This document shows, one piece after another, positions 1 to 10,330 of a stretch of 64,000 bases of DNA. The translations under genes and the position numbers were made by a program. This DNA is from Myotis daubentonii. Its lineage: Eukaryota > Chordata > Mammalia > Chiroptera > Vespertilionidae. Location of the stretch: the NCBI RefSeq assembly GCF_963259705.1, contig NC_081840.1:111882074-111946073 (forward strand), read 5' to 3'. The notes below the pieces were generated by a model that did no database searches, was not told the DNA's origin, and saw only the letters and a list, made by a program, of their open reading frames with translations. How positions within the stretch are numbered: the stretch's first letter is position 1; every line of letters starts with the position of its first letter.

Positions 1-1640
1 GGCCACTTCATATTACTAAGGGAATGATTCAACAAGAAAATATAACCTTTGTAAACATATATGCATTCATTATAGGAGCACCCAAATACATTAAAAAACT
101 CTTGATGGATTTTAAGGGAGAGATTGACAGCAATACAATCATAGTGGGGTACTTTAGCACCCCACAGACATCATTGGGTAGATCTTCCAGACAAAAAATT
201 AACAAGGAAACATCAATAATTCCAAGAGCTGATTCTTTGAAAATATAAACAAGATTGATGAACCCTAGCCAGACTCATCAAGAAACAAAGAAAGAGGACC
301 CAAATAAATAAAATCAGAAATGAAAGAGGTGATATAACAACAGACACCACAGAAATAAAAGGATTGTAAGCAAATACTATGAACAACTCTATGCCAACAA
401 ACTGGACAACCTGGGTGAAATGGACAAATTCCTAGAAACATGCAATCTTCCAAAACTCAATCAGGGAGAATCAGAAAACCTGAGTAGGCCAATAACAACT
501 GATGGAATTGAAGCAGTAATTTAAAAACTTGCAGCAAACAAAAGTCCTGGACTGGTGGATTTACAGGTGAATTTTACCAAACATTCAAAGAAGAACTAAC
601 ACCCATCCACCTCAAACTTTCCAAAATAACAAGAGAGCCCACCGTATTGGATAACATATTTGCCAATGATACATCTGATAAAGGGTTAATCTCCCAAATT
701 TATAGGTAACTAATACAACTTAACAAAAGGAAGATAAAAAATCCAATTTAAAAATGGGCAAAAGACCTAAATAGACACTTCTCTAAAGTGGATGTACAGA
801 AGGCCTATAGGCAAGTGAAAAAAATGTTCAAACTCACTAATCATCTGAGAGATGCAAAGCAAATCAACAATGAGGTACCATCTCACAAGTGTCAGAATGG
901 CTATCACCAAAAAATCAACAAACAACAATTGCTGGTGAGGATGTGGAGAGAAAGGAACCCTCGTACACTGCTGGTGCAGCCACCATGGAAAACAGTATGG
1001 AGTTTCCTCAAAAAATTAAAAATGAGACTCCCATTTGACCCAGTGATCCCACTTCTAGGAATACATCCCAAGAAATCTGAAACACTCATCAGAAAGAATA
1101 TATGCACCCCTATGTTCATAGCAGCACAATTTATAATAGCTAAGATTTGGAAACAGACTAAGTGCCCATCAGCAGATGATGGGATTAAAAAGGGGTGGTA
1201 CATCTACACAATGGAATACCATGCTGCTATAAAAAAGAAAGAAGTCTTACTATTTGTGACAGCATGGTTGGACCTGGAGACCATTATGCTAAGGGAAATA
1301 ATCCCGTTGGAGAAAGATAAGTATTACATGATCTCACTCATTTGTGGAATATAATGAACAACATAAACTGATGAACAAAAATAATTCCAGAGACACAGAA
1401 TCATCAAACAGACTGGCAAATCTCAGAGGGAAGTCAAGGGAAGGTGGGCAGGGTAGGAGGATGGGAGTGGGTGGGTAAGAGTTCAACCAAAGAACTTGTA
1501 TGCATATAAGCATAACCAATAGACACAGACAATGGGGGAGGGGTGAAAGCCTGACTGGGGGGTGAGGGCAGGCTGGGAGAGGCCAATGGGGGGAAAAGAG
1601 GACATATGTAATACTTTCAACAATAAATAATTTTTTAAAA
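1..1640 (+). mobile_element. L1 (LINE-1) fragment, internally deleted
   Basis: A sense-oriented LINE-1 cut by the left edge of the window. Bases 24-248 translate as part of the ORF2 endonuclease (an IVGYFSTPQTS stretch corresponds to the usual GDFNTP motif). From about 220 the sequence jumps to the start of the reverse-transcriptase region, and near 600-650 it jumps again to the C-terminal part of ORF2. The last 188 codons (788-1354) stay open and end in the typical MISL(I)xG terminus. The 3'UTR follows, with an AATAAA at 1622 and an A-rich end. Two large internal deletions and several stops make it dead. The boundaries of the deletions are approximate. Confidence 0.88.
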
Positions 1641-1802
1641 GTACCATTTAAATGTATAGTTTAACATTTTTAAATAAATTGACAGAATTATGCATCTATT
1701 ACCAAAAAACAAAAAACAACAACAACATTTAGACTATTCTTTGCTCAATCTAAATCTTTGTCTCTTAATGGGAAGATTTAACCTATTTACATTAGTGTGA
1801 TA

Positions 1803-2448
1803 TCAACACTAATAAAAGAGAAAAATGGTAATTGGCGTACGAGCTACCCTTTTCATTGGCTAATCAGGGCTATATGCAAATTAACTGCCAACTAAGATTG
1901 GCAGTTAACTGCCAACAAGATGGCGGTTAATTTGCATATGTAGGCACAATGCAGGGAGGCGAAAGGGAAAGCAGGAAGAAGCCCCCTGCCACTGATAGTG
2001 ATCGGAAACCCAGGGGGGAGCTAAGAGCTGGGGGGCAGGGCAAAGGCGGCCCTGGGGCCGCCTTTGCCCTACCCCCCAGCCATGATTGGAGAATCAGGTG
2101 CCTTTTCTGCCCTGGCCAGTGATAGCAGCAAGTAGGGGTGGAGCCAGCGATGGGAGCTGGGCATGGTCGAAGCTGGCAGTCCCAGGAGCTAGGGGTCCCT
2201 TGCCTGGGCCTAAAGCGAAGCCCACGATCGCGGGGCCGCTGCAGCTGCAGGTACCCGCTGCCCGGGCCGGACACCTAGGCCAGAGGCGTCAGGCCTGGGC
2301 AAGGGGCCGATTCTGCGATTGGAGGGTGATGGGGGTCAACGCCTGAGGGCTCCCAGTATGTGAGAGGGGGCAGGCTGGGCTGAGGGACACTCCCCCCCCC
2401 CCCCCACACACACACCCAGTGCACGAATTTCGTGCACCGGGCCCCTAG
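1803..2448 (+). mobile_element. Non-autonomous Helitron (HeliBat type), 646 bp
   Basis: Begins TCAACACTAATAAAAGAG directly after an A and ends ...GGGCCCCTAG directly before a T, as Helitrons do. The 3' end has the expected hairpin (GTGCACGAA/TTTCGTGCAC, 2420-2437) just before CTAG. Near the 5' end it carries ATGCAAAT and a perfect 18-bp palindrome (1898-1915). The GC-rich middle includes GGCCTGGGC-type units. It has no Rep/helicase coding sequence. It is the same family as the longer element at 52707-53994, in the opposite orientation. Confidence 0.9.
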
Positions 2449-2648
2449 TTTAGATATATTGGGCTTATCCTATTTTCCTAATCTTTGTATTTTCTGTTAA
2501 TTACATGTTCTTGTTGCTTCCTTTCCTTTACCCCTTATTTTGCCAGAATGAACCAGTTTTCTTTGGTCCGTTTCTTTTCCTATAATGATGTAAAGTTATA
2601 TGCTCTGTTTCTGTTTTGCAAGAGCATATTTATCAATTTTATTAGTTA

Positions 2649-2962
2649 CTAGAGGCCCAGTGCACAAAATTTGTGCACTCGGGGGGGGGGTGTCCCTCCA
2701 TCCCACCTGTGCCCTCTCAAAGTCTGGGAGTCCTTGGGAGATGTTTGACAGCGGAGGAGGGAGAGGCTTCCACCACTGCTGCTGTGCTCGCCCGCCATGA
2801 GCCTGGCTTCTGGCTAAGCGGCGCTCCCCCTGTGAGAGTGCACTGACCACCAGGCAGCAGCTCCTGCATTGAGTGTCTGCCCCCTGTTGGTCAGTGCATG
2901 TCATAGCGACTGATCATTCTGCTGTTTGGTTGATTTACATATTAGCCTTTTATTATATAGGA
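2649..2962 (-). mobile_element. Non-autonomous Helitron, 314 bp
   Basis: Reading the minus strand, it starts TCCTATATAATAAAAGGC (right end, 2962) and ends with the hairpin GTGCACAAATTTTGTGCAC and then CTAG (2649-2652). It is flanked by A and T. It retains the internal hairpin around TGACCACCAGG (2841-2896) shared with the elements at 4578 and 59475. A run of G at 2680-2690 is part of the element. Confidence 0.9.
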
Positions 2963-3076
2963 TACCTCTTTAAAAAATCCAAGGCATCAATGGTAGCAAT
3001 GAAGAGATAACACTAATGTTGGAGGAGAGTAATGAAATTGATATTTTCACACATTATTGGTGGAATGTAAATTTTT

Positions 3077-3125
3077 CAGTTTGCAGGCCGACACTCTATC
3101 CACTGAGCCAAACCGGTTAGGGCTG
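3077..3125 (-). mobile_element. VES SINE head only, without tail, flanked by a 15-bp duplication
   Basis: Only 49 bp of the SINE's 5' tRNA-like head is present (minus strand: CAGCCCTAACCGGTTTGGCT and on to ...GGCCTGCAAACTG). It is flanked by a perfect 15-bp direct repeat starting GGAATGTAAA (3062-3076 and 3126-3140). There is no A-tail, and the SINE's 3' half is missing. Confidence 0.8.
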
Positions 3126-3439
3126 GGAATGTAAATTTTTATCCTGTGTTTCTGTTTATAGCGAGGGGATGAGGAAAGTAGCCCTGATTACATGGTTTAA
3201 GCCAGGGAGGGCCTGGGGATGTGGTCAATTTCATCCAAGCTGCAAAACTAAAGGATGAAATTTCCAAGTGAAAAATGAGGTATTAATAGTGAGAAAGGAT
3301 AAAAATAGATGCTGTCACAACAACCAATATCCTCTATAATTGTCATTGTAGTATTCTTTATATCTGAGAAAATGTGAATCAATGTAAATGTGCATTAATA
3401 GGGAACTGGGTAAATAGACGATGGAACATCTACAATATT

Positions 3440-3622
3440 CCAACTCACTATATAATCTTGGGTGAGTTATTTAACCTCTCAATTCGGGTTTCCTTATTAT
3501 AAAATGGAAAAAATAAGAGCACCTGTATCAATCATAAAGTTATAGTAAGGCTTAAATAAATTAACTTATAATAGAGTCCTTAAAATAGTGTCTGGCACAT
3601 GATAAGTACACAATAAATTTTA
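3440..3622 (-). repeat. MIR SINE (ancient)
   Basis: The + strand reads like the reverse complement of MIR: CTTGGGTGAGTTATTTAACCT, then TTTCCTTATTATAAAATGG, then GTGTCTGGCACATGATAAGT. It is diverged, with no functional role visible. Confidence 0.65.
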
Positions 3623-3664
3623 TTTATTGTTATTGTTTTATTATTCAGCTTTTAAAAACAATAT

Positions 3665-3995
3665 TATGGTGCTGGAGAGGGGGAATGGAAGAAAGTGGTT
3701 AAAAGGCACAAACTTGCAGTTATAAAATAAATATGTACTAGGAATGTAATGTACAGCATGGTGACTATAGCTAACACTGTTGTATGATGTATAAGAAGTA
3801 GTTAAAAGAGTAGATCCTAACAACGTTCATCACACAGAAAAAAAATGCATATATTTTTGTATCTATATGAGGTGATGGACATTACCTAAATTTATTGTGG
3901 TAATCACTGCATGCTATCAGTAAATCAAATCAATATGCTGTAAAACCTAAACTTACACAGTGTTGTATGTGAATTATATCTTTATGAAACGGGGG
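3665..3995 (+). mobile_element. Old L1 3'UTR fragment
   Basis: AT-rich sequence with the typical mammalian L1 3'UTR phrases (GTACAGCATGGTGACTATAG; GAGGTGATGGACATTACC). It ends at a G-run near 3990. It is clearly older than the other L1 copies in the window. Confidence 0.7.
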
Positions 3996-4031
3996 GGGGG
4001 GGCAGAATATTAGCTCTTTTACATAAGGCTA

Positions 4032-5026
4032 TCTAATAAAAGAGTGATATGCAAATTAACCATCACTCCATCACTCCTTCATGAAAATGGTGGCAGCCAC
4101 AGAGCTGGAGTGAGCAGGAGGCTTGGGTTGCCCCCGCCGATGGAGGAAGCCCTGGCCGGCACTGGGTTCCACTCAAGGCTACAAAGTTTCAATTATAGAA
4201 GATAAATAAATCCCAGAAACCTGCTTCTAGGCCGCCATGGAAAAAAAGAAAAAAAGGAGAGGCTGAGAGCTTGGGTCACTGGGGGGCGCAGCCAGCCTGA
4301 AAATAGCCATCAGCCCCTCACCCAGGCTGGCCAGGCACCCCAGTAGGGACCCCCACCCCGAAGGGGCTGTGGCCAGCCTGAAAACGGCCCTCAGCCCCTC
4401 TCCCAGGCTGGCCAGGCACCCCAGTGGGGACCCCCACCCTGAAGGGCGTGTGACCAGCTGCAAACAGCCATCAGCCCCTCACCCAGGATGGCCAGGCACC
4501 CAAGCGGGACCCCCAACCTGATCCAGATCACCCTTCAGAGCAAACCAGCTGGCCCCCACCCATGCACCAGGCCTCCATCCTGTATAATAAAAGGGTAATA
4601 TGCAAACTGACCCTAACAGCAGAAAGACTGGGAATGACTGGTCACTATGACACACACTGACCACCAGGGGGCAGACACTCAATGCAGGAGCTGCCCTCTG
4701 GTGGTCAGTGCTCTCCCATAGTGGGAGCTCTGCTCAGCCACAAGCCAGGCTGATGGCTGCCAGCACAGCGGTGGTGGTGGAAGCCTCTCCCGCCTCCTCA
4801 GCAGCACTAAGAATGACTGACTGCAGCTTAGGCCTGCTCCCCGCTGGTAAGTGGACATTCCGGGCTGCCAGAGGGATGTTTGACTGACAGCTTAGGCCTG
4901 ATGCCCCTGGGAGCGGGCCTAAGCCAGCAGGTGAACATCCCCTGAGGCGTCCCAGACTGTGAGAGGGCACAGGCCAGGCTGAGGCACCCTCCCGAGTGCA
5001 CAAATTTTTGTGCACTGGGCCTCTAG
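4032..5026 (+). mobile_element. Composite Helitron (two 5' ends, one 3' end), 995 bp
   Basis: The outer 5' end is TCTAATAAAAGAGTG after an A at 4031. The 3' end is a GTGCACAAATTTTTGTGCAC-like hairpin and then CTCTAG before T5027. A second complete 5' end (TCCTGTATAATAAAAGGG) lies inside at 4578. The segment before it ends ACCCATGCACCAGGCCTC, a degenerate look-alike of a Helitron terminus. The head contains a minisatellite (4290-4520; unit with CCAGCCTGAAAACGGCC, CAGCCCCTCACCCAGGCTGG). The tail carries an inverted CTCF-like pair (4655-4710). The same head-to-tail junction recurs at 20270 and 59475. Confidence 0.85.
4655..4710. promoter_or_regulatory. Hairpin with inverted CTCF-like motif pair inside Helitron
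   Basis: The 20-bp arms at 4655-4674 (CACTGACCACCAGGGGGCAG) and 4691-4710 are inverted, with one mismatch. Each arm contains a match to the CTCF core (CCACCAGGGGGCAG; CCACCAGAGGGCAG on the minus strand). Binding is an inference; only the motif and hairpin are seen. Confidence 0.5.
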
Positions 5027-5086
5027 TATATTAATAACGGAAAAATTTGCAGAATACTGCTTACTTTATGCTCTAATATTTTGTTG

Positions 5087-5720
5087 TTAAAGATCTTCTG
5101 GCCTCAGCGGGGAAGAGGGACTTTGAGGCAACTTTCCAGACTCCAGCAGATACATGGGGAGATAGACTTCACCCTGAGCTGTGGCATCGCTGACAAAGCA
5201 AACGACTTTCAGGGCATGAAGGACGACATCCAAGTACTGCCCCTTACGATACACCATCCCCGGGCGTGGACTCACGGTGTGGAGGCAGGATCCCTAGATG
5301 CACCTTCCATACCAATGCACGGGACATAGGCCGGAGAGGAAACCTTTGACTAAAAGTACGAAGTTTCTCAGTATCCAAACGGTCAACTTTTAGGAGAATT
5401 TCTAATGATTTCTTTTCTTCAACTCCACGAAAACCCACTTTCTCATAATATACTGACTGAAAGTTTCTCTGAGAATCCTCAGTCATGTTTCACTCTCCAG
5501 TAGTGGCAACCCTGGTTGAGACAAAGTGGTTTGGGGGAGGCCGCGGAAACCAAGCCACTGGCGCTGACGGGCGGGCGGGCGGGCGGGCAGGCGGGCGACG
5601 TGGGGGCCGGCTGGCCTGGGGACCGGGGCGGCACTAGCGCCCGGGCCACCCACCCAAGAAACAGCCTCCCCACCACCCCACCCCCGCTGCCGCCGATCGC
5701 TGCCTGTTTTAATTTTTAAA
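5087..5720 (-). pseudogene. TBC1D7: TBC1D7 retropseudogene, 3'-truncated
   Basis: The minus strand reads a start ([19 protein letters not shown]) at 5486 and continues for about 80 codons. It then shifts frame into ...[17 protein letters not shown]...[14 protein letters not shown], which I recognise as the N-terminal ~115 residues of TBC1D7, the third subunit of the TSC1-TSC2 complex. It is uninterrupted by introns and preceded by ~230 bp of very GC-rich 5'UTR (with a GGGC tandem run near 5571-5590), so it looks like a reverse-transcribed mRNA. At least one frameshift (about 5265) and several substitutions break it. The rest of the coding sequence, the 3'UTR and a poly(A) tail are absent. Its truncated end lies about 60 bp from the composite Helitron. 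It has no function as TBC1D7. Confidence 0.82.
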
Positions 5721-6419
5721 ACCAAATATGTGTTGTTTTTATAATAAAGAAATGGCCATCATTTGCCTTCCCACATATCCTCTTCTAAGTGAATCCATTC
5801 TCTCACTAGCACGAGTTCTTAGCTGGTTCACTCATATTCTCTCTCTGGAGAATTTGAAACTGGAATACTAAGGGAATAAATTAGGAAGAGCAAGAGAATG
5901 AAGCAGATGCAGGGATGGAGATGACAGACAGAATGGGTCCTGAGAGACGAAGGAGTAACATTGATTCCTAATAGATATTTCAGCCCATTTGACCCTGGCT
6001 ATAATTAGCTTTAGATGCTGGTGAAGATAATAAATTTCCCACTGTTGAGCTAGTTGGAGTTCTCTTCCTATCAACTAGATCTCAGATCAAGCATTTAACA
6101 TGAAGGATCCTTTTCATTTCTGAAGCATTCTTATATTACATATCTCATTGGGAAAGATCACTGTTTCTTTTAAATTTGTCTCCATGGTTAGAGCTCTATG
6201 TGTTCACTTGTTGGCTCTGAAAAATTCCTTATCCTTCTACTGGCCTCCTACCACTATCTGGTTCACAAGAAAGGTTAGCAGATTTTAATATCTACCTAAG
6301 CAAACTATCCTTAGGAAGATAAATCAGCTATTTCCAAGGGAGAAAAGCATTGGTCAAACACAATGACTTGTAGAACATTTACATCATTGCTTCTTTGTAG
6401 TTCTAAAGTAATTGAAAGT
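5721..6419. other. Intergenic, no recognised feature
   Basis: Unremarkable AT-rich sequence. Neither a gene nor a clear repeat is visible up to the VES SINE target site at 6420. Confidence 0.5.
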
Positions 6420-6435
6420 TGCCCCATGCACATTT

Positions 6436-6633
6436 TAAAAATATATTTTATTGATTTTTTTACAGAGAGGAAGGGAGAGAGATAGAGAGCAAGAAACATC
6501 AATCAGCTGCCTCCTGTACACTCTCTACTGGGTATGTGCCCACAACCAAAGTACATGCCCTTGACCGGAATCAAACCTGGGACCCTTGAGTCCGCAGGTT
6601 AATGCTCTATCCACTGAGCCAAACTGATTAGGG
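6436..6633 (-). mobile_element. VES SINE (tRNA-derived)
   Basis: The + strand shows the tail first (ATATATTTTATTGATTTTTT, ACAGAGAGGAAGGGAGAG), then the body and the head (CTATCCACTGAGCCAAAC). A 16-bp target duplication (TGCCCCATGCACATTT) lies at 6420-6435 and 6634-6649. Confidence 0.9.
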
Positions 6634-6837
6634 TGCCCCATGCACATTTAAATCCAATAATCATTTCTCTCTAGAATAAAACAGTGGGCTAAGATCAGGA
6701 TGTAGGCATAGTGGGCTCCATTATCAAACTGCATTCAATTTTGAGACTAGATGACTGCAGGCATTTTCAGAGGCACATCTATGGTCTGTTTCCAGCCATA
6801 ACTCTCTCTGAGTATGGTCACATTTGGTTGAATAATA

Positions 6838-6985
6838 TCAATATACACATTTATTGGTGTTCCTACTGTATGCAAAGCACTGTACTATGTCTAACGAGGA
6901 ATTAATTTAGTAATTTGAAAGCATCTATCGAGCACCCACTATGTACTTGACACTTTGCTCAGTGCTAGAAGTATCACTATGATTA
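6838..6985 (+). repeat. MIR-like ancient SINE pieces
   Basis: Phrases such as TATTGGTGTTCCTACTGTAT and GAGCACCCACTATGTACTTG resemble MIR core sequence. Highly diverged, so the call is tentative. Confidence 0.4.
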
Positions 6986-7324
6986 ATATCCTAGTCTTGC
7001 TTTTGAGGAATAGCACTTCACTTCCCTGGTTCTCAGTTCTCCTATCTTAAATGAGAGAAGTGAAATAGATAATTTCTAAGATCACATCTAGGTCTATACT
7101 TTTTGATTTTCAAAAATTTCCCTTAGATCTTTGTACTTCTTTCTGGTGTGTGTGCAGAAATTGTTGTTGTTTTAGTTCAAGGAGAAGTTTACCAGTACAA
7201 TAGAGGCTTAAGCAAAGTTTTCAAATATACATTACAAACAATATATAATGGTTTGCATTCAGTAGTACAATGCTTTTTTGTTAGAGGTTAATTCTTTATA
7301 GAATTTTATGGATGATTGGTCTTT

Positions 7325-7549
7325 TTAAAAAATATATCTTTATAGATTTCAGAGAGGAAGGGAGAGGGAGTGGGAGATAGAAACATCACTGATGAGAGAG
7401 AATAATTAATCAGCTGCCTCCTGCATGCCCCCTACTGAGGATGGAGCCTGCAATCTGGGCATGTGCCCTTGACTAGAATTAAACCCAGGACCCTTTAGTT
7501 CACAGGCCGACACTCTATCCACTGAGCCAACCTGGCTAGGGCTGGTAGC
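7325..7549 (-). mobile_element. VES SINE
   Basis: Tail at left (AAAAAATATATCTTTATAGA, GAGAGGAAGGGAGAG), head at right (CACTCTATCCACTGAGCCAA). A 9-bp duplication TTGGTCTTT lies at 7316-7324 and 7550-7558. Confidence 0.88.
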
Positions 7550-7566
7550 TTGGTCTTTATTCAAGA

Positions 7567-8422
7567 CTAGTGACCTGGAGCATGAAATTTGTGCACATTA
7601 AAAGGGAATTAATTAGAGAAAATATTTTAATATTTCTATTTGCCCTTTCTCTATAATATAAGTGTCAGAGATGAAAGAAAATTAGTAAAATGTATGTGAA
7701 AATCTTCCTCCTGTCAGAATCTGAGGCCCACCATGGGAACCAGAGTCAAGTCCCTGCCCACCCATGTGTGCCTCGAAATTGCGTGAGACCCAGACCCGGC
7801 CATCCCCACCCCCATTGGGCTAAATCCAGACCTGGCTGGCCCCACCCCAGTCAAGTCCTGCCATGCGGGGGGCGCAGCCTCAGGTTCCCCCACCCAGGGC
7901 AGGGTGCGTGGCCTGAGGTCCCCTGACCTGGGCTGGGGCAGTGGGCATGCCTTGAGGTCGCTGTCAAGTCCTGCCGGGTGGGGGGCATGGCCTCAGGTCC
8001 TCTGGCCTGGTGCCAGGGCGGGGTGCAGCCTGAGGTCCCCCATCAAGCCCTACTGGGCAGGGGGCACAGCCTGAGGTCCCCTGTCAAGCCCCGCTGGATG
8101 GAGGGCACGGCTTCAGGTCTCATGGCCCGACATTGGAGCTGGGGGTGCGACCTGAGGTTCTCTGTCAAGCCCTGCCAGGTGGGTGGCATCCCCATCAAGC
8201 CCTGCCAGGAGGGGGGCGTGGCCTGAGGTCCCCTGCCTGGGCCCAGCACCATGCAGCATCAGGTCCTTGCTGATTGCTCGTTAAGACTACTATGGGAACT
8301 CGGCCTCTGTTGTGGGCATAGCCATCTTGTGTTACAGAATCCCTGCCTCTGCTGTGGGCGCAGCCATCTTGACCATTGTGGCGTGAGGGTCAATTTGCAT
8401 ATTCCCTCTTTATTAGATAAGA
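7567..8422 (-). mobile_element. Non-autonomous Helitron with minisatellite, 856 bp
   Basis: Minus-strand 5' end TCTTATCTAATAAAGAGGG at 8422 with ATGCAAAT nearby. The 3' end at 7567 is CTAG preceded by a decayed hairpin (GTGCACAAATTTCATGCTCC). The middle (about 7850-8250) is an imperfect tandem array of roughly 50-bp units (GGCCTGAGGTCCCCTG, TCAAGCCCTGCC). Confidence 0.82.
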
Positions 8423-8521
8423 TAGCACAATCTTCAAATCATTAAATTCTGACCAACTGCTTAATGTGGCTATAACCCTGCCAGATCTCTATGGGAGAAG
8501 CATGCTGAGGATACTCTATGC

Positions 8522-8736
8522 CAGGGGTCCTCAAACTTTTTAAACAGGGGGCCAGTTCACTGTCCCTCAGACCGTTGGAGGGCTGGACTATAGTTTTTAA
8601 AAAAAACTATGAACAAATTCCTATGCACACTGCACATATCTTATTTTGAAGTAAAAAAAAAAAAAAAAAAAAAACGGGAACAAATACAATATTTGTATTT
8701 GCATGTGGCCCGTGGGCCGTAGTTTGAGGACCCCTG
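8522..8736. mobile_element. hAT miniature element, 215 bp, perfect 8-bp TSD
   Basis: Terminal inverted repeats CAGGGGTCCTCAAAC / GTTTGAGGACCCCTG. The flanking 8-bp duplication CTCTATGC (8514-8521 and 8737-8744) is perfect. The interior has no transposase, and an A-run lies at 8652-8673. It must have been mobilised in trans. Confidence 0.9.
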
Positions 8737-8744
8737 CTCTATGC

Positions 8745-10330
8745 CAAGGACCATTATAGCTGGGGCCTTGACCCAGATCTCTATTGAATACTCTATATAG
8801 ATGATCTAGGCATCATCACCTGGCACCTTCAGCCTAGACTACATCCTGCTCCAATCCAGGCCCAGGGCATTTTCCGTGACACCCACATTGGAGACAAATT
8901 TTAAGAGGGATAGTCAATCCCAACGTGAAGAAAAGGAATCCAAGAGAAAGATCCAAAAGCTGCTCCCAACAGAAGAAAGACTTTTTACCTGATGCTCTTA
9001 GCACTAAGAAGTCCACCTGTAGCATCAGTGAAATTGGACATTTTAGAAATCTGTATCACAATCATATGGCACTAACATTTCTAAAGCCAAATGGTAACAG
9101 ATGGCTAAAGGAGAGAAAAGTTGAAGGTATCGGTGCTCTAGAGTTCCTGGAGACTGTAGTCTGGCTACTAGGTAAGAATGGAAAATAATTATGGAAGACC
9201 CAGGCAGGAAGAGAATGGGAGGAAAGCAAGGAGTGAGTGATAAATCTTTCAGGGCAATCTGGAATTCCAGTGGGCGATAATGTAGGGTCTGAATGATTTT
9301 CTGTAAAGGACTTATATACTCAGGTTATGGTTTAATTGACATCCCACTTAAGGAGTTTCAGATTATTACTTTGGATTTGGCCAGCATTAGCATCTATAAC
9401 CATTAAGGCTATAGGCAGGAAGGCCTAAGAGTTCAGACTAAAGACAATATAATTACAGATAGAGCAGCCATCAGGATACCTGGAACAAGATGTAGTTTAA
9501 GCAAAAGGAGCCCTTATTTAAAGGGCCTTAAACACCACATAATTATCTTAACTATATAAATTTGTTCTATTTGGGTCTAAAAATCCTAACATCAGAGGCC
9601 CTGGTTTAGGCTAAGACCTGAAGGATATGTAGAAGCTGCTAACTAAGAAAAGAGGTATTCAGGGCTCTTCAGCCGTTCACTTAACAAATCTTCATTGAGT
9701 ATCTACTCTATGATAGACACTGAACACAGAATCTGTTGTTTGAGGACCTTTTACTTTAGTGGAGAAGACAGACAAATGGACAGGCAATTACAATACTATG
9801 AGATAAGTGCTCTGATGGAGATAAGCTCAAAGGGTTATGGGATTTTACCCAAGTTTGAGGAATCAGAGAAGATTTGCAGGGTGGTAAAATATAAGCTTAA
9901 ACTTTCAGGTAGGTGGTGGGAGTAGAAGTGGGAGGTGGGAGAGGGATTCTAGGGAGAGGGGAGTATGGTAAAAGTGAGATAATCATGGCACATGATTACT
10001 AGTATCTTCTTCTGCTATTCCATAAGCCCTGTGGATCAGTGTGGAATTTTCTTTCACACCCCTGTGCTTTCTCTATACTCTCCTTGCCTGATTGGCTAAC
10101 TCATGCCTTGGGAGTTAGCTCAAAAGTCACATCCTTTGTGAAAGACTCCCCCAGATAAAATTAGCCATTTCCTCCTTTCTGCATCTAGAGTGGCGACCAA
10201 AAATCTGGGCACATTATCTGACGGTGAATTATTTTTCTGTTATGTAAACTAATTTACCAGAAGCTATAGATATGGAAGTTAAAGCATGTTTTATTCATTT
10301 AATAACCTGTCTTTAATAAAAGGAAACATA
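8745..10330. other. Intergenic, mostly unassigned
   Basis: Small open frames (for example 8925-9188) have no recognisable protein features. Bases 9680-9900 read like an old L2/MIR-type dispersed repeat (CATTGAGTATCTACTCTATG, GAAGACAGACAAATGGACAG). I see no conserved gene. Confidence 0.45.

Noticed and set aside
5087..5720. TBC1D7 fragment as a gene piece captured by a Helitron
   Set aside because: The fragment lies outside the defined ends of the composite Helitron (4032-5026), and no Helitron end is present on its other side.
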